This document shows, piece by piece, positions 54,476 through 64,000 of a DNA stretch of 64,000 nucleotides. Location of the stretch: the NCBI GenBank assembly GCA_032629725.1, contig JAFEVB010000004.1, positions 1,426,001 to 1,490,000 of the forward strand, given 5' to 3'. The notes under the pieces were generated by a model. The model saw only the letters and a list, made by a program, of their open reading frames with translations, was not told the DNA's origin and made no database searches. The position numbers and the translations under genes were made by a program. Positions within the stretch are counted from its first letter, which is position 1, and the number at the start of each line of letters is the position of its first letter. The stretch comes from Gremmenia infestans. Lineage: Eukaryota; Ascomycota; Leotiomycetes; Helotiales; Hamatocanthoscyphaceae.

Positions 54476-56133
54476 ATGGAAGGCCATAGAAGACGCTCAT
54501 CTATCGACCCGGGTTCTATGGAGTCGATCTTGACTTCAGGGGTTTCCAGCCAAGCTGCTGATCCCCCAAGCCCTCATATCGGGACCTCACCAAGCAGGAC
54601 AAACTTTGCCATGGATCCTCCTTCCCAGCTAGCCTCAAAGCATTCAAGGACCATGTCATATACACCTCTAAGGCCAAATCGGTTGTCCTTGAGCTTTCCG
54701 GTTGCCACGAACAGGAACAGTATTGAATCTGCGAGACACACCCCGACCTCTTCGATTTCCACCTCTTTCCCTTCTACACCACCCGAAACAGTACCAACTC
54801 CCTCCCCGAGCGATCCGAGCGGGTTTCTGAACGCTCTGGCAAGCCAAGAGAGGAAAGTGCTGGAATTGAAGGAGGAGCTTGGGAAAGCAGAGGCAGACCT
54901 CAGCAAGCTCAAAAGACAATGGGCAGTCCACGAGGCTCACAAGAAGAAGGCAGAAATCAGACATTTGGAGCAACTACAGCCATTGCAAACCGCTGGAGCT
55001 GCCGCCGAAGGCACCAAGTTCAACGAGGATGGGACGATAATGACACGGCAGAGTGCAGAATGGGACAGACGGAAAGCGCTTTTGACCAATATCAATACCA
55101 AGGAATCTCGGAGCAGGGTATTCTCAGGGGCCCATACGCGGACACTGTCTCTATTATCTCCTGAACGCTCGAATTGCCCTCGTCCTTTCCCGCCCGTCCG
55201 AGAAGCTAGCACCGACATCCAGAGCCAGGCCAGCTTTCCCAGAAGCACCACAATGCCGGATACCAGCCAGGGCATCACTAGAGTCAGCACCCATCGAGCA
55301 CGACCCCTGTCCTACCAAGGCGGCTTAACACACGGCGCAAAACAAGTCGCAGAAGACATGAGGACGGGTCTCTGGACATTCTTGGAAGATCTGCGGCAAG
55401 CAACGGTTGGAGATGAGATCGCGAACAGTACCGCAAACCGTGGCATAGAGCAAACTAGTAAAGGACCCATCACCAGGAAAAGCAGCAAGAGCAGCTTGTT
55501 GGGTGCTGACAAGAGCAGGGGTCAGAAGAGTTCGCCGAGGCACTCTCCCAGGGCATCGTCGCCCCGGACGTGGGATTCGTTGACGGGAGGTGACTCTGCG
55601 CTTTTAGATGCAGCGGAGAAACTCCTGTCTGATACGCAGGCCGAGACTAAAGCGAGAAAGCCTTTGCCTTTGCCTGCAAAGAAGTCGAGGACATTATCGT
55701 TAGCTGCTCCGGCATTAGATGATGACGATGACTGGTCGAATTGGGATTCTCCGGCCCCTAAATCACCGAGATGGAGTGGCAGTACAACTGTTTCCGACGA
55801 TCCAGCTACGCCCTTGAATGAAAATATAGATGACCCAGTCCAGTATGATATGATTCCTCTCCACCTTGCGCTTGAACCCTTACTTATGCTCAAACCAGAA
55901 TTATCGGGCAGTCAAATAACGCAGAGTCAAGTACACCGTCTAAACGGGAAGATATTCAATGGCCAGCGTTAGACAAGCTTACGCCGGGTAATTTGAAGAG
56001 GACGGTGTCTACGATCATGCAGGAGTGGGAGAAGAGTTTAACCCCGCCGCCGGGCGAAGAGGGGCATCGTAGAAAAGACTTGAAGCAGAAGACACAAGAG
56101 GAAGAGGACGAGGTGCTTCTAATGTCGAGATGA
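54476..56133 (+). CDS. Disordered coiled-coil protein, DUF4048-like
   Basis: Exons 54476-55842 and 55899-56133 give about 533 aa. The N-terminal 110 residues are Ser/Pro/Thr-rich. A coiled coil follows at about aa 118-165 (ASQERKVLELKEELGKAEAD, then LSKLKRQWAVHEAHKKKAE). The middle holds LTHGAKQVAEDMRTGLWTFL and EDLRQATVGDE, which resembles the conserved core of fungal DUF4048 proteins. The C-terminus has DDDDDWSNWDSPAPKSP and, after the intron, WPALDKLTPGNLKRTVSTIM. The intron was set because the terminal conserved block is in a different frame. Cellular role unknown. Confidence 0.7.
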
Positions 56134-56539
56134 GATTTCGACTAGAACACGCCGCCAGCTGCATGGAATTTTGCTTTGGGTAATGAACTAACTATACGCA
56201 TGGGTTTGGATGATTTTAATGAAATATGAAGACATAATGTAGATATAGATTCTGCACCACCATCGTGTATATATATGTATACATGACTTACATTTATCTT
56301 GAGATCAAGTGGTATAATTTGGGTTTGTAGCAATGCTGCTTTGAACACTGAAATTCAGTTCAGCTGAGGCTGCACGCCTGGAAGATTGCTTTAGTGTTAG
56401 GGGTAAAGAAAAATGCCAACGAGATACATCCAATCAATACTACTATGCAATCCCAACCTAGTTACCCAACCTCTTATTTTATATCCCAACGCCAATGTAC
56501 ATTTATATAAGATACATGTGCAACCATCCCAGACCCTCA
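56134..56539. other. Intergenic between convergent genes
   Basis: About 400 bp, AT-rich 3' regions. Nothing else is recognised. Confidence 0.4.
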
Positions 56540-57812
56540 CTATAGATAGCTCGAATCGCCTCTCTCCAACAACGGCCTCTCTTGCCGCTCCCTCCCATTC
56601 TCAAGCCGCTCCTCGACCACCACTTCCCTCTCCCTATACAAAAAGAACTGCACGAAAATCCCCAGATCCAAGAGGAGCGTCCCCAGGCTACCAGCCAGCC
56701 ACGACGCATTCATTGCAATATAGCGCCCATACAGACTCGCCGCCTCTCCTTTCCTGCATCTCCCGTGCTTGTCCTCGCAATGTGCTTCATATGCAAAAAT
56801 ACTCAATACGTACGTCAGGTTCCCAATGCACGCGAACAGGAAGAAGAGCATGCTGATGCCCTCTGTGGATTTGCGGCGGTAGTTTAGAAGGAGCTGGGGA
56901 GCGCGAGACCCGAGGTAGAGTGCCGCGCACAGGTACCCGAAGATCTGGCCCCAGAGCGAGAACTGCACTTCTGAGTCCTGGTGGTGGGTTTCGTGATTTG
57001 TGGTCGGGTGATGGTTAGCACTGCTGCGTTCGGAAAGCCACCAGCCGAATACACCGGCGATGCAGACCATGAGGATCGCGACGAGGTTGAAGAGTACGGC
57101 TTGCAGGCGGGTCGTTGGTCTCGCGTTTGCGGGAGCGGGCGATGAGGCGTCGAGGAGCGGGACGGCGGGCGAGAGGTGCGAGCCTGAGATGCTGGAGTGG
57201 CGTTCTGGGCCGCGGGATGGGTGCAGGAGTCCGGAGGTCTCGGAGGGTTCGCCTACGTTTGTGACGATGGTGGGTTTGGGGGGCGGGTTGGGGTCATCGT
57301 GCCAGGTAAATCCGCGGTAGTAGAAGCATTGGCCGAGGAGGACAATGTCTGCTATGAGGTAGTAGATTGCTAGGATGATCTGGGGAGTCGTTTAGTGTTT
57401 GCTTTTTTAAACGTCTGACAGGTTTGGGGACAGGTAGGGTAGCTGGAGGGACATCTACCATGGTAGGAAGCACTCCTTGCAGTATTGCTCCAAGGACATT
57501 GAAGACATCTCCAGCAGCCCACACAACGATAAAGCGCACGCTCAAGCCATCAGCTGACCCGCGGCGGAAATTTTCAATAATCTGAGGAGAAAATACTACA
57601 ATCCAACAAGCGAGAGATATTGACCTATTTTCTCATATCAGCTCTAATTCTTTTCAAGCTCCAGATGAAATTCGGCTTGAGATAAAGGGTTTCGCGCTAG
57701 CGAATAAGGGAGGACAAGGCTGAAAGGGGCTTGAAGAAAAGATAAAAACAAACCCGCAGATCCCACTAATAGCCTCGATATCCAAATTCAACGTCTGGGT
57801 TGGAGGAACCAT
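56540..57812 (-). CDS. PQ-loop repeat transporter, vacuolar (Ypq/Stm1-like)
   Basis: Exons 57812-57754, 57624-57459 and 57379-56540 give 354 aa. Seven helices with two PQ-loop motifs: one around CWIVVFSPQIIENFRRGSAD in the N-terminal half and one at LYLGSRAPQLLLNYRRKSTE after a hydrophilic loop. The family includes yeast Ypq1-3 and human PQLC2, which export basic amino acids from the vacuole or lysosome, and fission yeast Stm1. Both Pro-Gln pairs are intact. The loop between repeats (about aa 110-190) is Ser/Pro-rich. The C-terminus is Arg/Glu-rich and ends LLERGDSSYL, where a dileucine-like sorting signal is possible. Confidence 0.88.
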
Positions 57813-58344
57813 TTTTCTATTCCTATTTTGTTTTCTCTCTTGACTTGACTTGTTGTCTGTTCCCGAAATATCAACCCCGCAAAACTAATTGAGCCGCAGT
57901 CGATCCGTGAGTCAATGACGATCGTTTTCGTTGATGCGTGAACGTATCTCTGTTAACTCGATCTCGGACTATCAAACGTCTAGGTAATATCGTAAGACAC
58001 AAAATAAAAATGGGAATAAATAGGTGTAAGAAAATGGTGAAGGAATGTAAGAGATAGGCAAGGTGTAGATGGTTTGGATATGAGATTTTCAGGGTTCCGT
58101 CAAGTGATACAAAAAGCGAAGGAGCGGCCGCTAGTGTAGAACTGATGACTCAGCTCGCCCCTAATCAAAGAGGGGGAAATTGTTTACTTAGTGAAATAGT
58201 GCTACTGTATCGATGAAGGCAATTTCAAACGCCGAAAATTATCAGTAGATGGGAATCCGAAGATAGGAAGGTCCATATTTCTTCGAGCTTAGGATTGTTC
58301 CTGCGCTTTTCTCTTGTGTTACCTGTTGCGAACAGCTCACAACG
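57813..58344. other. Intergenic
   Basis: About 530 bp with the promoter of the PQ-loop gene. Nothing else is recognised. Confidence 0.4.
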
Positions 58345-58587
58345 ATGAAATTTCGCGATGGCATGTGGTTGGTTGCCGACAATGCTGGTTTAGAATACGC
58401 CGAAGAAGTGCTACTCAATTGCACAGCACCCCGACAGAAACTCGGTGAGCTTACTCTGTCCGACCAAGAGGATCTTGCAGAGATCCGGCTTTCTCATTCT
58501 GCCCACGTTAATTGTGTGTGGTTTGTAGCGTTCCGTCCTAGTGAACCACCCACTCTGACACGAACAGGATATCCGAGCACCATTTGA
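58345..58587 (+). pseudogene. N-terminal fragment of a GH31 alpha-xylosidase gene
   Basis: The first 25 residues (MKFRDGMWLVADNAGLEYAE) match the start of fungal GH31 alpha-xylosidases, which begin MKFRDGMWLVADG followed by EYAEEV. Similarity fades after about 30 residues and a stop follows at codon 81; no catalytic region is found downstream before the next gene. It looks like a broken 5' end of a lost gene. Confidence 0.5.
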
Positions 58588-58969
58588 GGAAGTGATTTCA
58601 GTCGGGACAACACATTGGCTGGGCCCTCTGAATCCAGGACCGCATTTAGGCCTTTACCCTGCCCGAAAGCTAGAAGCATGGAATTCCGCAATCGCAAAGA
58701 CAAACAACGTCAAATAACCACACGACTGTTGTTAGCATGTCCTTGAGGGCCACAGAAATATTGAGTTTTCATTTGGGCACCATTGAGATCCTGAAATTTT
58801 CATTTTATGCGCAATTGAATTGGCACACTATCTTGCATGTCTTGCATGTTTCTTTTCTGACTACAAGAAAATAAATTTGCGACTCACAGCACACAGTCCA
58901 TTTCCAAATCAAATACTTGAGCTCCGTAGACCATACGTGCTCTAACCATGAACTCATCGAAGCATGGAT
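58588..58969. other. Intergenic
   Basis: 380 bp with no recognisable gene. It could hold further eroded sequence of the GH31 fragment, but no similarity can be read. Confidence 0.35.
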
Positions 58970-60277
58970 TCATGCGGCAGTGTGGTCGCGCTCTTTTGAT
59001 AGCCCCGCCCTGTCAGCTTCAGTGAGCCTTGGTGGACCCTCGCCTTCGGTGAACGGCGCGTACTTGTCGATCAAATAGTACATATCATCGTATGCTCTGC
59101 AATGCGTGTTAGCAAAGGCATCAATGCCTATAGAAATTTATGTCGGAACAGCGCGAATAAGACCTTACCTCTGCCTGACAGCTGTTCCCTGGTCTAGATG
59201 GTTGACCGAATATATGATGTTGAAATAGATGCAGTACATGCGGTTCCTATCGTCCCACTCTTCTTTGGGCTCACTTGGGCCGTAGTGCTTCAAATACGTT
59301 CTTGTGTACACTTTGTTGTGGATTTTGTTGTAATGGCATCTCCAGTCTCCAATCTCGAATTCATTATGAGCATAGCAGGTCCCTGAATCATAGATGTAGA
59401 TGTTCCCTGTCTCAAAGCAAGTTCCAGTGTTACCTTCCCAGAGATCGCCGTGAACCAAGCTGGGCTTGATACTGCGGCCATCTGTTTCGAGGTTACCAAT
59501 CAGTTTTGGAATAACATGGGAGAATATTCTCTTTTCTAAGAGGTCTAACTCTTTCCAAAGCCCATTGGTCTCAATATCGAGATTGACGACATGGCTAAGC
59601 ATCTTACTGAAGAGATCTGTCCACTTGTCTTCCCATCCGCCGGTCTTTTGAGCGATCTGACCTTGGCATGTCGTGATGTGGAAACCGAACTTCCCAGTAG
59701 GCGAGACGCTTTTTTCGTGGAGGGCAGCTAATTTGGAGCAAAGCTGATTCGGATCGGGAACTCGGTCACTCATATCGATGAATTGTTGCAGGAAGAAGTG
59801 TGTCTCTGGGTTTCCAGTGCCATAAGACCCCCATGCATATGGCTTAGGAACGAAGCCTGGCATCGTCTTGTAGATTTCAGACATGCCATTGAATTCTCCC
59901 TGCATCATGATACGTCCTTTTTCTCCAGCTGCGCACTTCAAGAAAAATCGGGTTTTGGTCCCGTCGGCCAATTCGACATTAAGGCGAGCTGTAACTGTCC
60001 AGGCGGAAGTGCCGTAACGAAATGCTGACAACACCTTTGAGCCGCAAGGCAGTTCTGCGATAACATTCTGGTCTAGGGCGAAGTCTCCATCAAGAAACAG
60101 AGTTTCTGATGCACCACGATCAAGGAGCGTAGGAGTATAACGGGGAACGCTGTTTGAATGTTGACATGGATCTACCAGTGATGAAGCGGTAGTATGCTCA
60201 TTCAAGTGCTGGCTATCGTCAATAGAGCAAACCTCGGAGGGAGTACAACCACGAACCGTTTCAATTAATTGAGCCAT
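58970..60277 (-). CDS. Fructosamine kinase family protein
   Basis: Exons 60277-59169 and 59096-58970 give 411 aa; an in-frame ATG at 60319 would add 14 residues. A phosphotransferase related to fructosamine- and ribulosamine-3-kinases, which phosphorylate ketoamine adducts on glycated proteins so that they fall off. The kinase core reads LADGTKTRFFLKCA (ATP-binding Lys), LVHGDLWEGNTG (catalytic loop Asp and Asn) and IYDSGTCYAHNEFEIGDWRC, equivalent to the DPAVYYGHRE.D metal-binding segment. The first 75 residues are not conserved. Many fungi carry several members of unknown substrate. Confidence 0.85.
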
Positions 60278-61234
60278 GGTACTTGGGTGCTTGAAGATGT
60301 GGGAAAAGTTCAGCATCAAATGAGGTTTGGCAGTGCCGAGTCTTATGTAGTTACTGCTTCAAGTGCTGCGCTCTGCGGATCTTACCTTACTCCTGCTATG
60401 ATAACGATATGTGTCGCGCGTCGGGCGTAAGTTCATTGCCAATTGAAATGAGCGTTTTGCAAGCCCATGTAGTGTGTGGGCCGAAAATAGAATGTTTTTG
60501 CTACTTGCTGCGGCCCGTAATGTGCCGGGTTCCTTCGGAGTTGTATTTTTATCATCGCACATAGAGTATCTGTTGAGATGTTGATGGATGTGATGATAGC
60601 AGTACTGACGGTGTTACACCCATTGCTCAGGTGTACATAGGTAAGCTATATAGGTGCTTCTCTAATTGTCGTGAAGGGATTGTTTTCCACGACGGAAGTG
60701 TAACCCCTGGACCCCGTACCCTGCACCCTAAACTTGAAGTAGACTGACTGGCTGGGCAACAAGCCTGGGGGAATATTGGAAGCTCGACCGCATCGAACCA
60801 AACAAGGTCTACGTTCACCAACGTCGCAGGCTCGATGCTACGATACTGCTACTGCAACGAAGGTACTGCTCTACGGGGAGATGGGCACTTTGGGCCAATG
60901 GTCCGCTCTCCTGCACACTACGCGCCGCCTGCTTATCTGTGACGCCCGGAAATGCACTGTAACCCTACTCTGGGGGTGCGGTGCGGTTAGCTACAGCCTC
61001 TCGTTAGCCCACGGCGATCTTGAGTCCCCTCCCTCTATGGTGAGGCTGGCCGTGCCACCTCAAGACACATGTTGTCCATGAAGACTTCTGGCGCACGTTC
61101 TGTTCATGGTAAAATTGGTCACAGATGTAATTTACCGTCGTAATTGAAGTCTTAGGTCTTCTTCCTCTGTCAATCTCTTGAAAATGGTTCTTATGCCCCA
61201 ATGCTCATACGCCAGAAGAGCCGCTGATGATTGA
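60278..61234. other. Intergenic
   Basis: About 950 bp between divergent genes. Several short open frames are present but none has a recognisable family or clear splice partner. The promoter and possible first exon of the NACHT gene lie here. Confidence 0.4.
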
Positions 61235-64000
61235 AAGCTCAAAAAATTCTACTCGAGTAGGCAGCAGAAGGAGGAAAGTAGGGAAACCGTTCCGAAAGGA
61301 CCACCATCCCCAGAACGAAAATTTTCTGATGCAAGTACTGGGTCTACCTTCGATATTTGGCATAAGAAGAGAGCTCTCGTGCCGAATGACGCTACGAACA
61401 CAGACCTTACTTCGTCTCAATTGGGTCTGACCTCGCGCTCCCGAGCACCGAGTCCCTCCCCAGATTATAATGCAAGTACACTTGGCCTCCATGTTGTTCA
61501 CGAGCCAGGATTGTCCGCTCCACTGGACATCATTTTTGTGCATGGTCTGGGAGGTGACAGTCGGCAGACTTGGTCCAAGAATAAAGATACCAACCTCTTC
61601 TGGCCAGGTTTATGGCTGCCACTCGAGCCCGACATAGGCAAAGCACGGATTCTGAGCTTTGGATACAATGCCAGCTTTCGCGCCGGGACGCCGAAAAGTC
61701 TATCCAATATTACAGATTTCTCTAAGGAGTTGCTGTATGAGATGGCCTATGGAAGAAACAAAGATGGCGAGGATCTTGGTATCGGGAAGGTCCCAATCAT
61801 CTTCATTGTTCATTCCATGGGTGGTCTAGTCGTGAAGAAGGCATATATTCTCGGCCAAAACGACGAGGAGTATCAAAGAATGACTGGCATGATATCTGCG
61901 GTCGTGTTCCTTGCCACACCTCATCGCGGAACCAACCTCGCTGAAATTCTCAATAGAGTTCTCCGTGTTTCGTTTCAATCTCCCCGGGAATTTGTTGCTG
62001 ATTTAAATAAGAGCTCTCCGTCTTTGGAAGGGATTAACGAAGAATTTCGTCATATTGCGCCAAAGCTATCGATTTTCTCATTCTACGAAACCCTCACCAC
62101 AGCTGTCGGGCCCAAGAGGATGATGGTTCTCGAAAAAGACTCCTCTATTCTAGGGTATCCAAAAGAGGTATCAAGAGCGCTGAATGCTGATCATCATGAT
62201 GTCTGCAAGTACTCAAGTCCACAGGACCCAAATTATCTGAGCGTACGCAACGCTTTGAAGACCCTTGTTAGGAGATATCATGCCAAGGGTATTCAGGTGA
62301 TGGACACTCAGATGTTGGATGAGGTCAAAGGTATCGAGATTGTCCTCGGGACGACGTTCTCGTCTGCGGAGGATGATTTTATCACTTTCCGTCGATGGTG
62401 GCTGGCAGGAACCTGTGACTGGCTGCTTGAAGAACCGGCTATTCAAGAATGGTGCAAATACTCGCAGGACTCTCAACTTCTTTGGTTTAGCGGACCTCCC
62501 GCCAGTGGCAAATCCATCATGTCGACGCATATCATTGATCATCTCAAGCAGGCTGGAATCGCGTGCCAGTATTATTTCTTTAAATTTGGAGACCCAACAA
62601 AACGTTCATTAAGCGGCTGGCTGAGGTCGCTAGCCTACCAGATTGCCAGAGACGTTCCAGACTTCCGGCGTATACTAATTGACCTTTCGGCGCAGGGACT
62701 GAGACTCGAGAAAGCCGACTCGACATTGATATGGCAGAAAATCTTCGAATCTAGCCTTTTCAAATTGGAACTTGACCAACCACTCTTCTGGGTTGTCGAT
62801 GGCTTGGATGAGTCCGAATCACCCAAGGCATTATTAGAGATATTGCAAACTCTACGATTTTCGAAGACGCCCATACATTTGATGATGTTCAGCCGTAGGA
62901 CGGAACCTTTGCAACTCGCATTTGATCGATTGTCCAGCATGCTGAAAGTTAGAGCAATAGAGAACGACGGGCGCGGCCACACCTCCAGCGACATTCGCGT
63001 ACTAGTGGGAAAAGAAATCATGCACTTGCGAGGCAGCGACACGCTAAAACAGCAAGTCACCGAGAATATTATGAATCGTGCTTCAAGCAACTTTCTTTGG
63101 GTTCGCTTAGTACTTGAGGAAATACTAGCTTGCCACACCGAAGCTGCCATCCAAGAGACTTTGGACGAGATCCCAGATGATATGACGAAGCTTTATGAGC
63201 GCATGGAAGCTGCTATACTGAGCAAGCGCGGAAAGTCTAACCGAATGCTCGCAAAGACGCTGCTCCAATGGACAATTTGTGCCCATCAGTCTCTGACACT
63301 GACCGAACTTTCTCAAGCCTTGAGACCTGAGTTCCCAGAATTCATAGACCTCAAACGCACGATCCAAGATGTATGCGGGCAATTTGTGATGGTAGATCAG
63401 ACATCCCACGTAGAGATGGTGCATCAAACTGCTCGTGACTACCTCACACAGATGTCAGAGAGTGTGATTGCGATCGACACCAAGCAAGCCCATATTCTCT
63501 TGTTCCAAAAGACTATATCGGTATTAGTAGAACCCAGATTACGATCTATACTCAGCCAAAATCGGAATGCGCTCAGAAATACAGATCCATTCATTTTCTA
63601 TGCTGCCACATCTTGGATGTACCATCTACGACATGCTGACACGACATCTGATGAAACTTTGGACGCACTCATGGCTATGTTTAAAGGACCAGTGGTGCTC
63701 AGCTGGATTCACTCATTGGCCCTGATTGGTCGTCTTGAGGTGCTCGTCAGAGCAGCGAAGGTACTCACCACGTTCGTTCGGACGACACGCAGATCAAATT
63801 CTACGAAGAATCCGCTACTTCATCGTCTCTCTGATCTGGAGCAACTTGATATGTGGATCGTTGATCTGATTAAGATTGTTGCGAAGTTCAGCAGGCACTT
63901 GATCTCAGAACCCACTTGTATCTATAAGCTTATTCCTCCTTTCTGCCCCTCGAATTCCGCATTATTTCAGCAATTTTACAGCCCGGAGGTAGCTGAAGTC
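61235..64000 (+). CDS. SesB-NACHT NOD-like receptor (partial, runs off window)
   Basis: One open frame runs from just after a TGA at 61232 to the last base, over 920 aa without a stop, so the gene continues beyond the window. The first 75 residues are a Ser/Pro-rich linker; no ATG is in frame before the conserved part, so a short upstream exon is likely and the true start is unknown. An alpha/beta-hydrolase domain of the SesB type follows (about 61490-62180): DIIFVHGLGGDSRQTWSK, nucleophile elbow VHSMGGLVVKKAY, FLATPHRGTN and ADHHDVCKY. Then a NACHT NTPase with Walker A FSGPPASGKS (62491) and Walker B WVVDGLDESE. The NACHT arm ends near FYSPEVAEV, where WD40 repeats usually begin in this family. 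Such proteins act in fungal self/non-self recognition and cell death. Confidence 0.85.

Noticed and set aside
60600..61200. Possible RNA gene in the GC-richer intergenic stretch
   Set aside because: No tRNA or rRNA fold or conserved box could be read.

Overview
The window comes from the nuclear genome of a filamentous ascomycete. Genes are split by short introns (about 45-160 bp, GT..AG, CTAAC/CTGAC-like branch sites), lie close together on both strands, and include ascomycete families: Zn2Cys6 regulators, P450s, a PTH11-like rhodopsin-domain protein, 2EXR proteins, BTB proteins and a SesB-NACHT receptor. The abundance of 2EXR, BTB and PTH11-type genes fits Leotiomycetes (Helotiales), but that placement is inference. 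Coding sequences below were assembled by reading splice sites and checking that every junction keeps frame.

Region 1 (1-7.9 kb): a Zn2Cys6 regulator, an alpha/beta-hydrolase and an intact BTB protein, followed by a graveyard of decayed genes (a frameshifted BTB copy, the C-terminal piece of an APH-type kinase, a zipper-like remnant).

Region 2 (8.0-21.7 kb) is the most interesting part. Five genes read leftward in a row: extradiol (catechol 2,3-dioxygenase-like) dioxygenase, fumarylacetoacetate-hydrolase-family enzyme, Zn2Cys6 regulator, acetoacetyl-CoA synthetase and a pisatin-demethylase-like P450. A phenol-hydroxylase-type FAD monooxygenase is divergent from the dioxygenase. Together they read as an aromatic ring-cleavage pathway: P450 and flavoprotein hydroxylation, extradiol opening, C-C hydrolysis, and activation of released acetoacetate. 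Three of the promoters share an inverted repeat [C/T]GGAG-N9-CTCCG and a fourth has an N10 version, which supports one regulon including the P450. Two small inverted-repeat elements sit in the hydrolase promoter.

Region 3 (22.5-26.1 kb): a sucrose-type sugar transporter, a truncated BTB copy and an intact BTB protein.

Region 4 (26.4-44.8 kb) is mostly core genome: two uncharacterised conserved proteins, two 2EXR proteins (one with an N-terminal SAP domain), NADH pyrophosphatase, a membrane protein, D-2-hydroxyglutarate/D-lactate dehydrogenase, proteasome alpha4, a Hot13-like CHY zinc protein and the TFIIH helicase XPB/Ssl2.

Region 5 (45.4-64 kb): a CYP58-like P450, a PTH11-like membrane protein, an SRPK-like kinase, a ligase-N-domain protein lacking a catalytic core, a DUF4048-type protein, a PQ-loop vacuolar transporter, a GH31 fragment, a fructosamine-kinase-family protein, and the start of a SesB-NACHT NOD-like receptor that runs off the right edge.
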